Origin: Pyxicephalus adspersus | Lineage: Eukaryota > Chordata > Amphibia > Anura > Pyxicephalidae | Length of the DNA: 64,000 bases | Reading direction: 5' to 3' | Assembly: GCF_032062135.1 (NCBI RefSeq) | Contig: NC_092859.1 | Span: 32,493,249 to 32,557,248 of the forward strand | Part shown: positions 46,596-57,600 of the stretch, one piece after another | Position numbering within the stretch: the first letter of the stretch is position 1 | Layout of the letters: each line of letters begins with the position of its first letter | Translations under genes and position numbers: made by a program | The notes under the pieces: generated by a model | Told to the model about the DNA's origin: nothing | Databases searched by the model: none | The model's input: only the letters and a program-made list of their open reading frames with translations

Positions 46596-47565
46596 TGTTT
46601 GCTATGGGCTACAGCACCCAGGAATAAACATGTGCATTGAATAGGGCCATATGTAGAATAAAGAGCCACTGCTCTATCAGATTTTCTTGCCATATGGCTG
46701 CTTAATCTTAACCCAAACCCAACTTTTTAATGCCTAACCACCCCTTCACAGTGAGTGCCTAAATGTAACACACCTGGTTCCTAACCTACCCAATGTCTAA
46801 CCTTTCAAGTTTCTTACCTTCCAGGTAGTAAAATATGATGGGTGGGGAAATCTGACAGAACTGATAGGAGTGGTATAAAGACAGTGCAGTTACCACACAA
46901 CAAAATAGCCAACCACCTCCATTCCTTCCCACTTACCCGACCATCCTACAGCTTCTCCCTCAGGCCACTAATAGCTCCTGAGCACTTACTGGCAGCCATT
47001 AGGCGAATAGGAATGATAACAGATAAATACCTGTTAGGCTTTTAAAAGGTGTTTGTAAGTGGCTGCAAAGCCCTAGAAAATTGTTTTTTTTTTTTCACTT
47101 TTTTTTTAATGAAGCTGTTTGAAAGAAATGTGAGCCTTTGAAAAAACTTGCATAGAAAAAAAGAGACAAAAAACTAGCTATGTGTTGCAATGTAAACTAT
47201 TTTTTACAAGATTTTAAGCAGTAAAGCCACTTGCAAAAACTGCTAATGTGAATTAAACCATAGACAATGTTCAGACTAGCGGTGAGGTTGTGGTTAAGTT
47301 ACCATTTCCCCATATCAGTGAACTGCTGCCTTGGAAGTTATGTTACATGTAGCATCTACTGTGCCAGGCCAATAGCGATGGGGTGACTGTGAGTGGCTGC
47401 ATGCTGTGAAAACAGCGATTAAGATACAGCACTTCAGTGAAAGTTCTGAGCGGATGGCAAGGTGCCAGCTGCTAGGTGACGCGTAGGATTGTTGGCCCCT
47501 GCCACAGGTCTGAGCCTGTCCTGTACACCTACACCCTGCTACACCAAGGTTCTGCTGTGGGCAAC
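46596..47565. other. Intergenic, no gene recognised
   Basis: About 1 kb of unique sequence with T-homopolymers at about 47083-47110. I see no exon or repeat family. Confidence 0.65.
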
Positions 47566-47837
47566 TAAGGCTACGTACACACATTTTATATTGGTCATTG
47601 GAAGGGAAGACTGAACGAGCGCTGCTCTATGGAGAGCGGTGGGGGAGAACGATGGAGCAGCACCCCGCTACACTCTCTCCTCTTCACTTTCAATACAATC
47701 ATTTGTCGTTTGTAGATCCACCAGGATGGATCCATGAACAAAGTCGGATGAGCGATATACACACAATACATCTTATCTGATACCAGCTCTGAGGTGAAAA
47801 TCGGACTAGAATCATCTGATGTATGTACATAGCCTTA
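47566..47837. mobile_element. Foldback/TIR element, 'TACGTACAC' family
   Basis: The left end TAAGGCTACGTACACACA and right end GTATGTACATAGCCTTA are inverted. The interior GATCCACCAGGATGGATCC and CATTGGAAGG match the family. The next copy abuts it directly, sharing the TTA junction at 47835-47837. Confidence 0.85.
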
Positions 47838-48284
47838 GACTACATACACATGTGCAATAATTGTCATTGGAAACAAACGATTTGCGATCAATCGTTCGAT
47901 AAACGTTAACAAAAAAGTACACAACGACTGGCCAACGTCGACGATGAAGGGGCAATATTGCTGGAAAAGAACGACCACCCTGGCAGATCCATTTGATGGA
48001 TCGTTGTGATGATTGTTCGCTATCTATTGTGTGTACGGTTGTGTAGTGATTGTAGATGGTTCTGCGTTACACTTTCTCCGGTACACATCACTTCCTGCAT
48101 CGTTCAAACGATCTTTTCTAGTGTGTGTACATTATTAGTGGATTATTTTTAAACATTCATATCTTTACATCATGTACAGAATCTTGCACTATACTATCAT
48201 TCAAAATAATCGTTAATAATCGTTGATCTGTTGTTAGTTGTTCGTTTTCTAATGACACTTATTGCATGCGTGTACTTAGTCTAA
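47835..48284. mobile_element. Foldback/TIR element, 'TACGTACAC' family, adjoining copy
   Basis: Left TTAGACTACATACACATGTG and ATTGTCATTGGAAACAAACG; right CTAATGACACTTATTGCATG and CGTGTACTTAGTCTAA. These are long inverted arms. It is head-to-tail with the preceding copy, with no unique DNA between them. Confidence 0.85.
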
Positions 48285-48399
48285 GAGGTAAATATCTGAA
48301 TTTTAGTAAACTTTCAGTGACCCTGAAGCCTGTCAGTTTTGTTCAGAAGTTCTTACAAAATTAGAAAAAAGTAAACTTTAGCTAAAAGCTAAACTCTGG

Positions 48400-48696
48400 C
48401 AGGGTGCCATGATTTTCGATATCGGACAAGAATCTTACGTGTGTACAGTGCCCGTCCTCCATCGTCCGAACGACCATCCTGGCGGATCCACGGACAACGA
48501 ACAATCATAATGGAAGTGAAGAGGGAGAGAGCACAGCAGGGTGTCGCTCCGTCTTTCTCCCCCTCCCCTCTCCATAGAACAGAACAGCGCTGTATGTACA
48601 GCACTCGTTCATGCATCGTGCAATCCTTAGTCCTTGGAAAGGTACGTGAAATATCCTTTCCAATGACAATTATTACACGTGTATACCCAGCTTTAG
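48400..48696. mobile_element. Foldback/TIR element, 'TACGTACAC' family, third clustered copy
   Basis: It has CTTACGTGTGTACAGTGCCC, CCATCGTCCGAACGACC, GGCGGATCCACGGAC, TCCCCCTCCCCTCTCCATAG and a right end TTACACGTGTATACCCAGC. The interior is nearly the same as that of 14660-14988, including the GCTGTATGTACAGC palindrome. The left terminus is decayed. Confidence 0.85.
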
Positions 48697-49061
48697 CAAT
48701 GTGGGGAAATAAAAGGTGTAAGATACTGGTTGAAGGACACTTGATAAATTCTCATTGTACGCCATTCAAATATTATCCAAATAATGTTTGCTTTCTGTAC
48801 AATGTTTATTAGAGATGGTACATAATACTGATGTAATGTGAGGTGGGACCTAAAAATGCTACTTCATTTTCATATTGCGATATAGAACTGTAAGTTCTCC
48901 CTCCAGCAATATTCACCTTAGCTGAATGCTGTAGGAGATAAAACATTGTCAACAATAATAATAAAAAGGAATAACCTGGGAAATAGCTGAATGTCAGAAT
49001 CTCTACAGTAAGCAGTAATGAAAGTGTTGATTGTATGGGACTGATAAAGACAGCCTGGGTA

Positions 49062-49822
49062 AAAGGTGTCAGTGTATACTGCTGGGCAAACCAGTGAGGT
49101 GACAGTATATACTGCTAGGCAGAGCGGAGTGGTGTCAATATATACTGCTGAGAAGAGCAGAGAGGTGTCAATAAATATTCTGCTGAGCAGAGCAGAGAGG
49201 TGTCAGTATATATTGGTGGGCAGAGCAGAGAGGTATCAGTATATACTGCTGAGAAGAGCAGTGAGGTGTCAGTATATACTGCTGAGAAGAGCAGAGAGGT
49301 GTCATTATATATTGGTGGGCAGAGCAGAGAGGTATCAGTATATACTGCTGAGAAGAGCAGAGAGGTGTCAATACATATTCTGCTGGGAAGAGCAGAGAGG
49401 TATCAGTATATACTGCTGGTCAGAGCAGAGAGGTGTCAGTATATACTGCTGGGCAGAGCAGAGAGGTGTCAGTATATAGTGCTGAGCAGAGCAGAGAGGT
49501 TTCAATATATACTGCTGGGAAGAGCAGAGAGGTATCAGTATATACTGCTAGGCAGAGCAGAGGGGTGTCAGTATATACTGCTGGGTAGAGCGGAGAGGTG
49601 TCAGTACATACTGCTGGGCAGGCAGAGAGGTTTCAATATATACTGCTGGGAAGAGCAGAGAAGTATCAGTATATACTGCTAGGCAGAGCAGAGTGGTGTT
49701 AGTATATACTGCCGGGTAGAGCAGAGAGGTGTCAGTACATACTGCTGGGCAGTCAGAGAGGTGTCAGTAGATACTGCTGGGCAGAGCTAGAGGTGTCGGT
49801 ATAATACTGCTACACGCTGTAC
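49062..49822. repeat. 33-bp minisatellite upstream of TTLL12 (about 22 units)
   Basis: Unit type AGAGAGGTGTCAGTATATAC followed by TGCTGGGCAGAGC. The 33-bp period (11 codons) keeps plus frames open, for example repeats of RAERYQYILLG. Units vary by point changes (GTGTCAGT/GTATCAGT; TGGGCAG/TGAGAAG), with subtypes recurring in blocks. Degenerate units reappear at 50266-50290 and just after the gap at 51153-51260. The gap therefore probably lies within more of the array. No evidence of translation. Confidence 0.95.
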
Positions 49823-50262
49823 ACTACCAAAAAACAGCATAACAAACTATTATTTTAACTAAATAACATATTTAATAAAATGCATCAGCATTTCTTAGAA
49901 ACCTTTAAACCCGATGCGTTTTGCAGAATTATATTTGCTTTTTCCGGAGCACATAATCTCTGGAGGAATCATGCAGCTATTAGGTAGAAAACATTAAAAA
50001 CATGCTTATCTATCCCAGCAATTTCTCATGGAAGGAGGCAGATTCAGAGCCAACAGCAAGGGAGACAAGACCAAGAAAAGTATCCAGGAACCAGACATTT
50101 AGCTTAGTCAGGCTGTATACCAATCTTGAAGAATTAGTAGATCCACAGAAGACAAAAGAATTGCCAACACGTCCAAATAGCAATGATTCTGTTTCCCTGC
50201 GAACACATGGAAAATTACACCAAAACCAAGAGATAAAGAAACTGACGGTCAAACCAAGACAG
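49823..50262. repeat. Interruption of the 33-bp array, with 'GATGCGTTTTGCAG' repeat core
   Basis: Non-array sequence between minisatellite units. It carries AAACCCGATGCGTTTTGCAG and TTTCCGGAGCACATAATC, resembling the 'CGCGTTTCGC ... TTCAGGGG' core of the elements at 39080 and 60186. Probably a mobile insertion in the array, though termini are not resolved. Confidence 0.5.
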
Positions 50263-50375
50263 GACAGAGCTGAGTGGTGTCAGTATACATACATAATAAC
50301 TATAATTGCAATCTATGTACAAAAAGAGCTGCCAACTGGGGAGTCCATTGGACTGGACCGAGGGTGATGAGGAAG

Positions 50376-51152
50376 NNNNNNNNNNNNNNNNNNNNNNNNN
50401 NNNNNNNNNNNNNNNNNNNNNNNNNNNNNNNNNNNNNNNNNNNNNNNNNNNNNNNNNNNNNNNNNNNNNNNNNNNNNNNNNNNNNNNNNNNNNNNNNNNN
50501 NNNNNNNNNNNNNNNNNNNNNNNNNNNNNNNNNNNNNNNNNNNNNNNNNNNNNNNNNNNNNNNNNNNNNNNNNNNNNNNNNNNNNNNNNNNNNNNNNNNN
50601 NNNNNNNNNNNNNNNNNNNNNNNNNNNNNNNNNNNNNNNNNNNNNNNNNNNNNNNNNNNNNNNNNNNNNNNNNNNNNNNNNNNNNNNNNNNNNNNNNNNN
50701 NNNNNNNNNNNNNNNNNNNNNNNNNNNNNNNNNNNNNNNNNNNNNNNNNNNNNNNNNNNNNNNNNNNNNNNNNNNNNNNNNNNNNNNNNNNNNNNNNNNN
50801 NNNNNNNNNNNNNNNNNNNNNNNNNNNNNNNNNNNNNNNNNNNNNNNNNNNNNNNNNNNNNNNNNNNNNNNNNNNNNNNNNNNNNNNNNNNNNNNNNNNN
50901 NNNNNNNNNNNNNNNNNNNNNNNNNNNNNNNNNNNNNNNNNNNNNNNNNNNNNNNNNNNNNNNNNNNNNNNNNNNNNNNNNNNNNNNNNNNNNNNNNNNN
51001 NNNNNNNNNNNNNNNNNNNNNNNNNNNNNNNNNNNNNNNNNNNNNNNNNNNNNNNNNNNNNNNNNNNNNNNNNNNNNNNNNNNNNNNNNNNNNNNNNNNN
51101 NNNNNNNNNNNNNNNNNNNNNNNNNNNNNNNNNNNNNNNNNNNNNNNNNNNN
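50376..51152. other. Assembly gap (777 N)
   Basis: Undetermined bases flanked on both sides by GGCAGAGCAG-type minisatellite remnants. It lies about 360 bp upstream of the TTLL12 start codon. Long frames reported across it consist of unknown residues and carry no information. Confidence 0.99.
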
Positions 51153-51239
51153 GCAGGCAGAGCAGAGCAGGAAGCAGGCAGGGCAGAGCAGGGAGCAGGC
51201 AGGGTAATGTCAGCACATGAATGAAACTGTCAGGTAAAG

Positions 51240-51507
51240 TTTCATAGCAGTGCAGCAGCTGTCAGTATTGCGGGGCGGGGCTAAGAGTGTCAGTTCTGTA
51301 TGCTGGCTTGGATTGGTCAGTGTATAGGTGGAGGGGAGGAGCAAAGAAGTGTGAGTGTAGTAGGTGTGGCGAAGCAGAGAAGATCGCTTGTAATGGGCAG
51401 GACAAATTGGGGAAGGCCCAATGCCGGGTGTAGTGGGCGGGGCATATGTTGTCCCTCCTCTCCCGCCCCCTTTCCCTTCGCATGCTCAGAGCCGCAGTCC
51501 AGGCAGC
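51240..51507 (+). promoter_or_regulatory. TTLL12: TTLL12 promoter / 5'UTR, GC-box type
   Basis: GC- and CpG-rich DNA directly upstream of TTLL12 exon 1 and continuing into it. GC boxes are present at 51271-51281 (CGGGGCGGGGC) and 51435-51443 (GGGCGGGGC), and TTGG/CCAAT-like sites at about 51312 and 51409. No TATA box is at a convincing place. This is the usual housekeeping promoter layout. The left edge still carries degenerate minisatellite units (GTGTCAGT at 51287-51294). Confidence 0.65.
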
Positions 51508-51639
51508 ATGGCTGAGCCGGGCACCGATCGCCAGGATGAGGGATTTTCGCACTTTGTGGCTCTGCACCAAGCCGCCCTCAGCGCCTCCGGGGTGCCACAA
51601 ATGTACTGGAGGAATCTGTATCACAAGCTGGAGGGGGAG
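51508..51639 (+). CDS. TTLL12: TTLL12 exon 1
   Basis: The ATG in GCAGCATGG (good Kozak context) opens [20 protein letters not shown] and the exon ends ...YHKLEGE before a GTATGG donor, phase 0. Human TTLL12 has a comparable N-terminus ending LLHKLEHE. An in-frame ATG at 51421 would add 29 residues, but has poor context and no similarity to known N-termini, so 51508 is preferred. Confidence 0.93.
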
Positions 51640-54600
51640 GTATGGGGAGCCGGGCTGTGCTCGGGAATGTTGGCAGAGTGTGGGGTGTCATGAGCTGGCA
51701 CTGTCATTTCTGGGGGTCATCAGAGGCGGGCGGAGTCTGTTATGTAACCAATCAGTGGTAATGGGTTCATAAGGAAGTGTTTGTACAACCAATAAGGAGA
51801 GCAGCCTGGGGTGACAACACTTCTGCTCTATACATAGTGACTGTTGTCACCATAGGACAAGATGTATGTAAGGCAGGAGAACATAAAACATGAAAAAATA
51901 AAATGCTTTCAGATGTGTTGGGAGTACAATTTCCCCATTGGTGTGGTGAGAAACAGCTGTGTGCCTGGCTTCTGGAGCCTATGATGTACATCCAGGGCCG
52001 CCATTAGGAGGGGTCAAGGGGTACTTCTGTACCAGCCCCGTATCACAACATCTTCGAATATTGCAGTACTGGATCTTTTAGACTTGGGGAAAGGGGCCCA
52101 GAATTGTCTGATGGTAGCCCTGTGTATATCAGCCACCCCTGTGTTGGTGGAGTGACCCTTTAGGTGAACTTTAATATAGGACCTACGGTGGATGGAGTGC
52201 ATGGCAGAATTAAATAGAAGTCCTCAGATTTGTAATAAGATCTTGTAGGTTGTCATTGCAGATCTTTGGCTGTTTTTGACCCAGAACAAACATTCAGATT
52301 GTGAATCTTTATTTTTATCTTTGTTCCAGGTTAGTAAGTAAGAAATACTTAGAAGCCAGAGACAGCCAGGCAAGTGGCCTTTTCTGTCAGCAGTGACAGC
52401 CCCTGTTTGGTGTCATTTTCCAGCCCCCGCCAATGGAAGGGGAATGGAGAATGTCGCTGGTGCATCAGTCAGAGACCTGCAGATCTGATATATGGAGTCC
52501 TGTAAGAGTTGGACTGTGACACAAATATAATTACATTATAGATTGCAATATATAAAACTCCCCGTGTCGGAGTTCTGTCTTAAGTCACATGACTAACGCT
52601 CTATTGTTGAGTAAACTTGTATCACCCCAGGTATGTTTTCCCTAAGCTTACAGCCGTGCCCTGGCATGTTATACCAGCCCTCACCCTTGGCAAAGGTTTC
52701 CCTATTAAGCTCCACCTAGGAGATTGGCATTCATAGGTTCTGTATGAGCTGCTCCTTTATTTTCTTAAAGTGACTCGTACGGTAAGGAAAATAAATAGAT
52801 TGTACAGGTAGCACTGTGCAGCATTTTCTTTTACCTTTCTAGAAATCTCCCAATGCTGAGTAATGTGCTGGAGCCCCTCCATACAATAACGTTTGGAAGT
52901 CTGTGTATGCCTAGGGCTTGCCATAACGTTCTCCTCTGACTGCCTATGGGGGAGATGTCTCCATTGGAAGACTTTTCAATGATCTTAAGCATAACCTTCA
53001 GTCTTCTACAGTTCTATCGGCTCCTCGCCTGTGATAAAATAGCTTACTTAGATTTTGCTGCACACAAGGAGATTCTCAGTGTGTGCATTAGAAGCTGCAG
53101 CAGTCCAGATAGAGCCTCATTTCTTGGCTGATGATCATTCAACCTTTTACTCCACAGCCCAACTGTTCCTGGCCTGTTCCTGTGTTCATTGGGTTTCGGT
53201 GTTATAGAGCTGGTCAATGAGATGCAAAAATTAACTTTTATGTAAGTTGCTTAACTTAAAACTGAGCAAATCGAAATCTGCAAGTATGGATTGGCTCAGT
53301 TTTAAGTCATTGCTGTTTGCTTGTAATTTGCATGAAACTCAGAGTTTATGTATCTCGTTGTCCACCTCTGCTTTCAATCATGTAAGCTTGGCATGACATG
53401 TGGACATTATCTAGGGCAGTTTGCATGCCTAGGAACACCAAGTCATCCAGACTGACACCCGCCCATTAAGACATTTTAATATTTACAGAACACTTCTCAA
53501 GAGCCAACCCGCTGCTTGTTAGAAGTACTGAGACAGGGTGCTGTCATCTTTTCAGGAAGCTATGTACAGCACTTTGCTCTTCCCACTGACCATGATCTGT
53601 CTGCGTTGCATACCGCAGGGTTTCTCGACCAGCTTTCCTCCAGAGGTTGCTAGAAGTTCCCTGAGCAATTTGGGCCTTTTGGGTCAGTTTAGCTGATCTT
53701 TTTATCAATGTGTATGGGTGACATTCTTCCTGATAGCCAGTAATATAAGGGACATTCTTCCTACTGACCACCACTGTAATGTGTGATTTGTGTGTATAGT
53801 AATAACAGGGGTTCCCCGAAGGCCTGAAAGTATACAAGGGTTCCCCCATGTTGAGAAGATCAAGAAACCCTCCCATAGAGAACCAATGCTGATGGCAGTG
53901 ATCCCTAAATAAAGGGGAAGGTTGGGGTCCATGGAAGATAAAATATTACCAGATTAAACATTAACTTATAATTGGTGGATTTTTTCCCTTCGTTTTTCTC
54001 CCAGTGACTTTTTTGCTCAGGACAAATTATAACATTCATTTTTTATGCCAAAACCAGAAGGAAAGATTTCTGATAAAGTTATACTTTGTATTTCTCAGTA
54101 AGCCCTATTGAATGATCGCTGCTTCTCTCCTCACCCCTAATGTCTGTCTCCTAGATCTTTGATGCCGGAGAAATGTTCGGGATAATGCAGGTGGAGGAAG
54201 CTGAGGAAGAAGATGAAGAAGAGGAAAGGATGGAGATTGAGAGAGAACAAAAAAAGAGACTGAACCCAGGCAATGAGGCCACCTTCAAAGTCATCGTCAC
54301 CAATGAAAATGGACTAAAAGCTTCAGATCCCAACAGGTTTGCTGTGGCTTCATTATATGGTGATGAACCTATTTTATTATTACAGAAACCAATTTTGATG
54401 CTGATTGAAATACTTGTGTGTAAACAAATAGAAAGTTTTGTATATGTTGTTTATATATATTATAAAGTATATATTTTTTTCATTATATTCAAACTGGGTC
54501 CCAGGTTTGAATCTCGGCCAGGAAACTATCTGCATGGAGTTTGCAGGTTCTCCCCGTGTCTGTGTGGGTTTTCTCTGGGTGCTCCGGTTTCCTCCCACAT

Positions 54601-57600
54601 TCCATAAACATTCAATTAGGTTAATTGGCTTCCCCTAAAAATTGACTTTGGACTGTATTAATGACATATGAGTATGGTAGGGACATTGTGAGACTATAAG
54701 GGACAGCTATAACATGACTATGGACTTTGTACAGCGCTACGTAACATGGAGGCGCTATATATTAATAAGTCAGGTACCGGTCATTTCTATTCATATTCCC
54801 TGGCTTGCCATGATATTATATATTACAAGCTGGCTGGTGTTAGAAAGGCTGGGCGTCCTATCACTACATCTTGGCCATATTTGCTGTACAGTCCCTTTCC
54901 TTTTACCAGTACGGCACATCCACAACTTCCCTTCACTCTTCAACACTTTTGTTTTCTTCAACCTGTAACCTGTTATGGCTACCAATGTTCCAATCCCCCT
55001 CTGCTTTTCCCTATGATCTACACCCTCCATTTATCTTGTCCCATCACTGCCCATCACTCTCGCTTCTTCAACCTGCTACCAATACTGTTCTTATCCTTCC
55101 CCGCCAAGTCTGCCTTATCTTCCTTGTGCTGCATGTTCACATGTCTCCTTGCTCATTCACTGGTACACATCACCCTGTATCCCTAACACACACCTCACCT
55201 GCCCATCCCTATCTTCCCCTATTCTCTTTGTACACATTCTATTCTTGCTTGCTGGAGATGGTTGCAATTTTAAAATACATGTATACTTTATATCCTGCCA
55301 AAAGATTTGTGATTCTGTTCAGGCAGTTTTGATAGAACATGCCTCAACCATACTGCTTAGCCAGACAAGAGACGCCCTTATTTGTTAGCTCTTTGCAGTA
55401 TCCTTTGTCATCTCTCTCCAGAGCTTGTTACACAATGAATCAGCACCCAACCTCTGTGAAAGGTGACCTAGGAAGCAGGAAAGCTGAACCAGAAATGAAT
55501 AGAATGTGATCTGTTCATGCCAGGAGCTTAGCACTTGTAGTTTTCAGAACAGAGTTCCCCAGGCATTCACATTGGGCCAGAAAGTACCTAAATGTAAAAT
55601 ATCTCCAGCACAGAATGTGGAAGGAAATCTCTCCAAAATATGCACCAAATAACCTTTTCCTACCTTTTCTTTACATAGATGTTTACGAATGCAAAAACAT
55701 TTACACATTACAAAAATATTTTTTTAAACTTCTCCACCTTTTACCATTAAAACCAGCGCTGTAGCTCCAACTTTAGTGAAGCTGAAATAGGAGAATGTCT
55801 TCCTAAAAAAAACAGCACATTTTCCCATTTAGCCTGCGGTTATGCTTTTGCCAATTTTATTGTATCTGGCTACTTTACTTCGATGACAGACAAGGGCAGG
55901 TGTCTTTTTGTTTTGTATGAGATTGCTATGTAGGAGAGGCCAGAACCATTCAGCATCCTGGAGTTCTGTCCTACAATTGTTTTTTAAGCTTTTCACTCTT
56001 GTACACACTTCAGTTCTGTTGCTCCGAAGGAAACACATTTACAAAATGCATTGTTTCATATATGTTAGTCTTGTAGATCTGTGTTTTTGGATTTAGAATA
56101 TCCTCTGCTAGTCTTGGTCCTGATGTTTGTTACGATCTTTCAGCATTTTCCTCATTGACCACGCATGGACGTACCGAGTGGAGCGTGCTCGTCAGCAGCT
56201 AATGGAGGTTCCCGGGCTCCTTCACCGAATGGCCAACCTTATGGGGATCGAGTTCCATGGAGAGGTTCCAGATGAGGGGGTAGTGGAAGAGGTTCTCAAA
56301 GAGATGTGGAAGTATAACCAGACATACCAGCTATCTCATGGGGTAAGCAGCAAATTCTCTGGAAAAAAAAGACTGCTGTTAGCTTTCAGTTCTTCACATG
56401 AAACTTGTGCATCTTGTATGAAGTGCACAATGTAGAAGCTCACATTGGAGGTATAGCCCAATATTCAGATGACATGTAATTCATGATTTGTTTAACCCCT
56501 TCCTCCATGTGGTTTTCCAGAGTTCTATGGGAAGATCGGCCAAGGTACATAGGCCCTTGGTATTAGTCTCCACTGGCTTGCAGCTAACCTCAGTGCTTCA
56601 GTTTTATACATTTTTGAATACAACCTGAAGGCCTGAAAAAGTAGAGACCATAGACCTTAAAAATGAGACATGAGGTTTGTGTGAAGGTCAACAATGCTAA
56701 CCTTCTTCTGGAAATCCTGGTTGCCTGAGTGTTGTGTTGACTCTTTGACTTTAAAACTTTGAGTCATCTTCCTAAAAAGATTGACCCGTTTAATATGTAT
56801 GTAAAGCCCAAACTGTATTTTGGGTTTGTCTTGATGACCATTTTGTCCTGTACATAAAATGTTAAACTGGGTCAGGTATTGTCGCCTAAACAGGGTAACA
56901 TTTACCTGATAATCCATAGTGGGACACAGAGATGTGTTACTGTTGGGTTATATGACCACCTCCAGAAAGACTTGATACTGGCAATAAAATAAAATGTAAC
57001 TTGTAGTCCAGGATAACCCAATGCTTCTCCTAGGATACCTCATTTTGTTTGTTTGCTCATGCTATTGCTTGCTACATAGGCATCCTGAAAGTAGGAGGAG
57101 GTTATATTGGCTGCAAGTTTTTGTTTCCAGCGTTCAATCCTCCTAGAGGTGGCATCATCACCCACTAGTTATCTTTGCAGTGTCCCTCAAGGGACGTCAA
57201 GAAAAAAAAGTTTTACAAAAATTCTGTTTGGCTTTACATGAACTTATGAAATGTTTATTGGATGTTTGTAAATGTAATTATTTTCATCAATCTTTAGTCT
57301 GCAGAAGAAAAGGTTCCAGTCTGGTACATTATGGACGAATTTGGGTCTAGAATTCAGCATTCAGAGGAGCCAACGGTTGGGACAGCCCCTTTTTACTACA
57401 TCCCTCATCAGCTGGCCTACACTTTATTGTGGCCCCTTCAAGATATAAGCAATGGAGGTATGTACTTATCAGCCCATAAGTCTTATGTTTAGTGCAGACA
57501 GTGGCAGTAATGTGAAAAGATCAGATGCTAAATGACTGATTCATATACTTTCTATACTTGCCTTGAGTGCTTGTCTACCTATAAGTATGAGCCTGAACTG

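Noticed and set aside
49066..49682. 137- and 160-codon repetitive frames (AERYQYILLGR-type)
   Set aside because: They are translations of a 33-bp minisatellite in two frames, with no splice or promoter context and no known protein.
49062..49822. CRISPR-like regular repeat array
   Set aside because: Units are contiguous without unique spacers, the genome is a vertebrate's, and there are no cas genes.
50215..51224. Three frames of more than 300 codons
   Set aside because: Almost all of their length is undetermined bases (777 N); the flanking real residues are minisatellite translation.
54746..55332. 146- and 153-codon plus-strand frames in TTLL12 intron 2
   Set aside because: Translations of C/T-rich intronic DNA with no similarity; they lie between exons whose junction is fixed by the protein.
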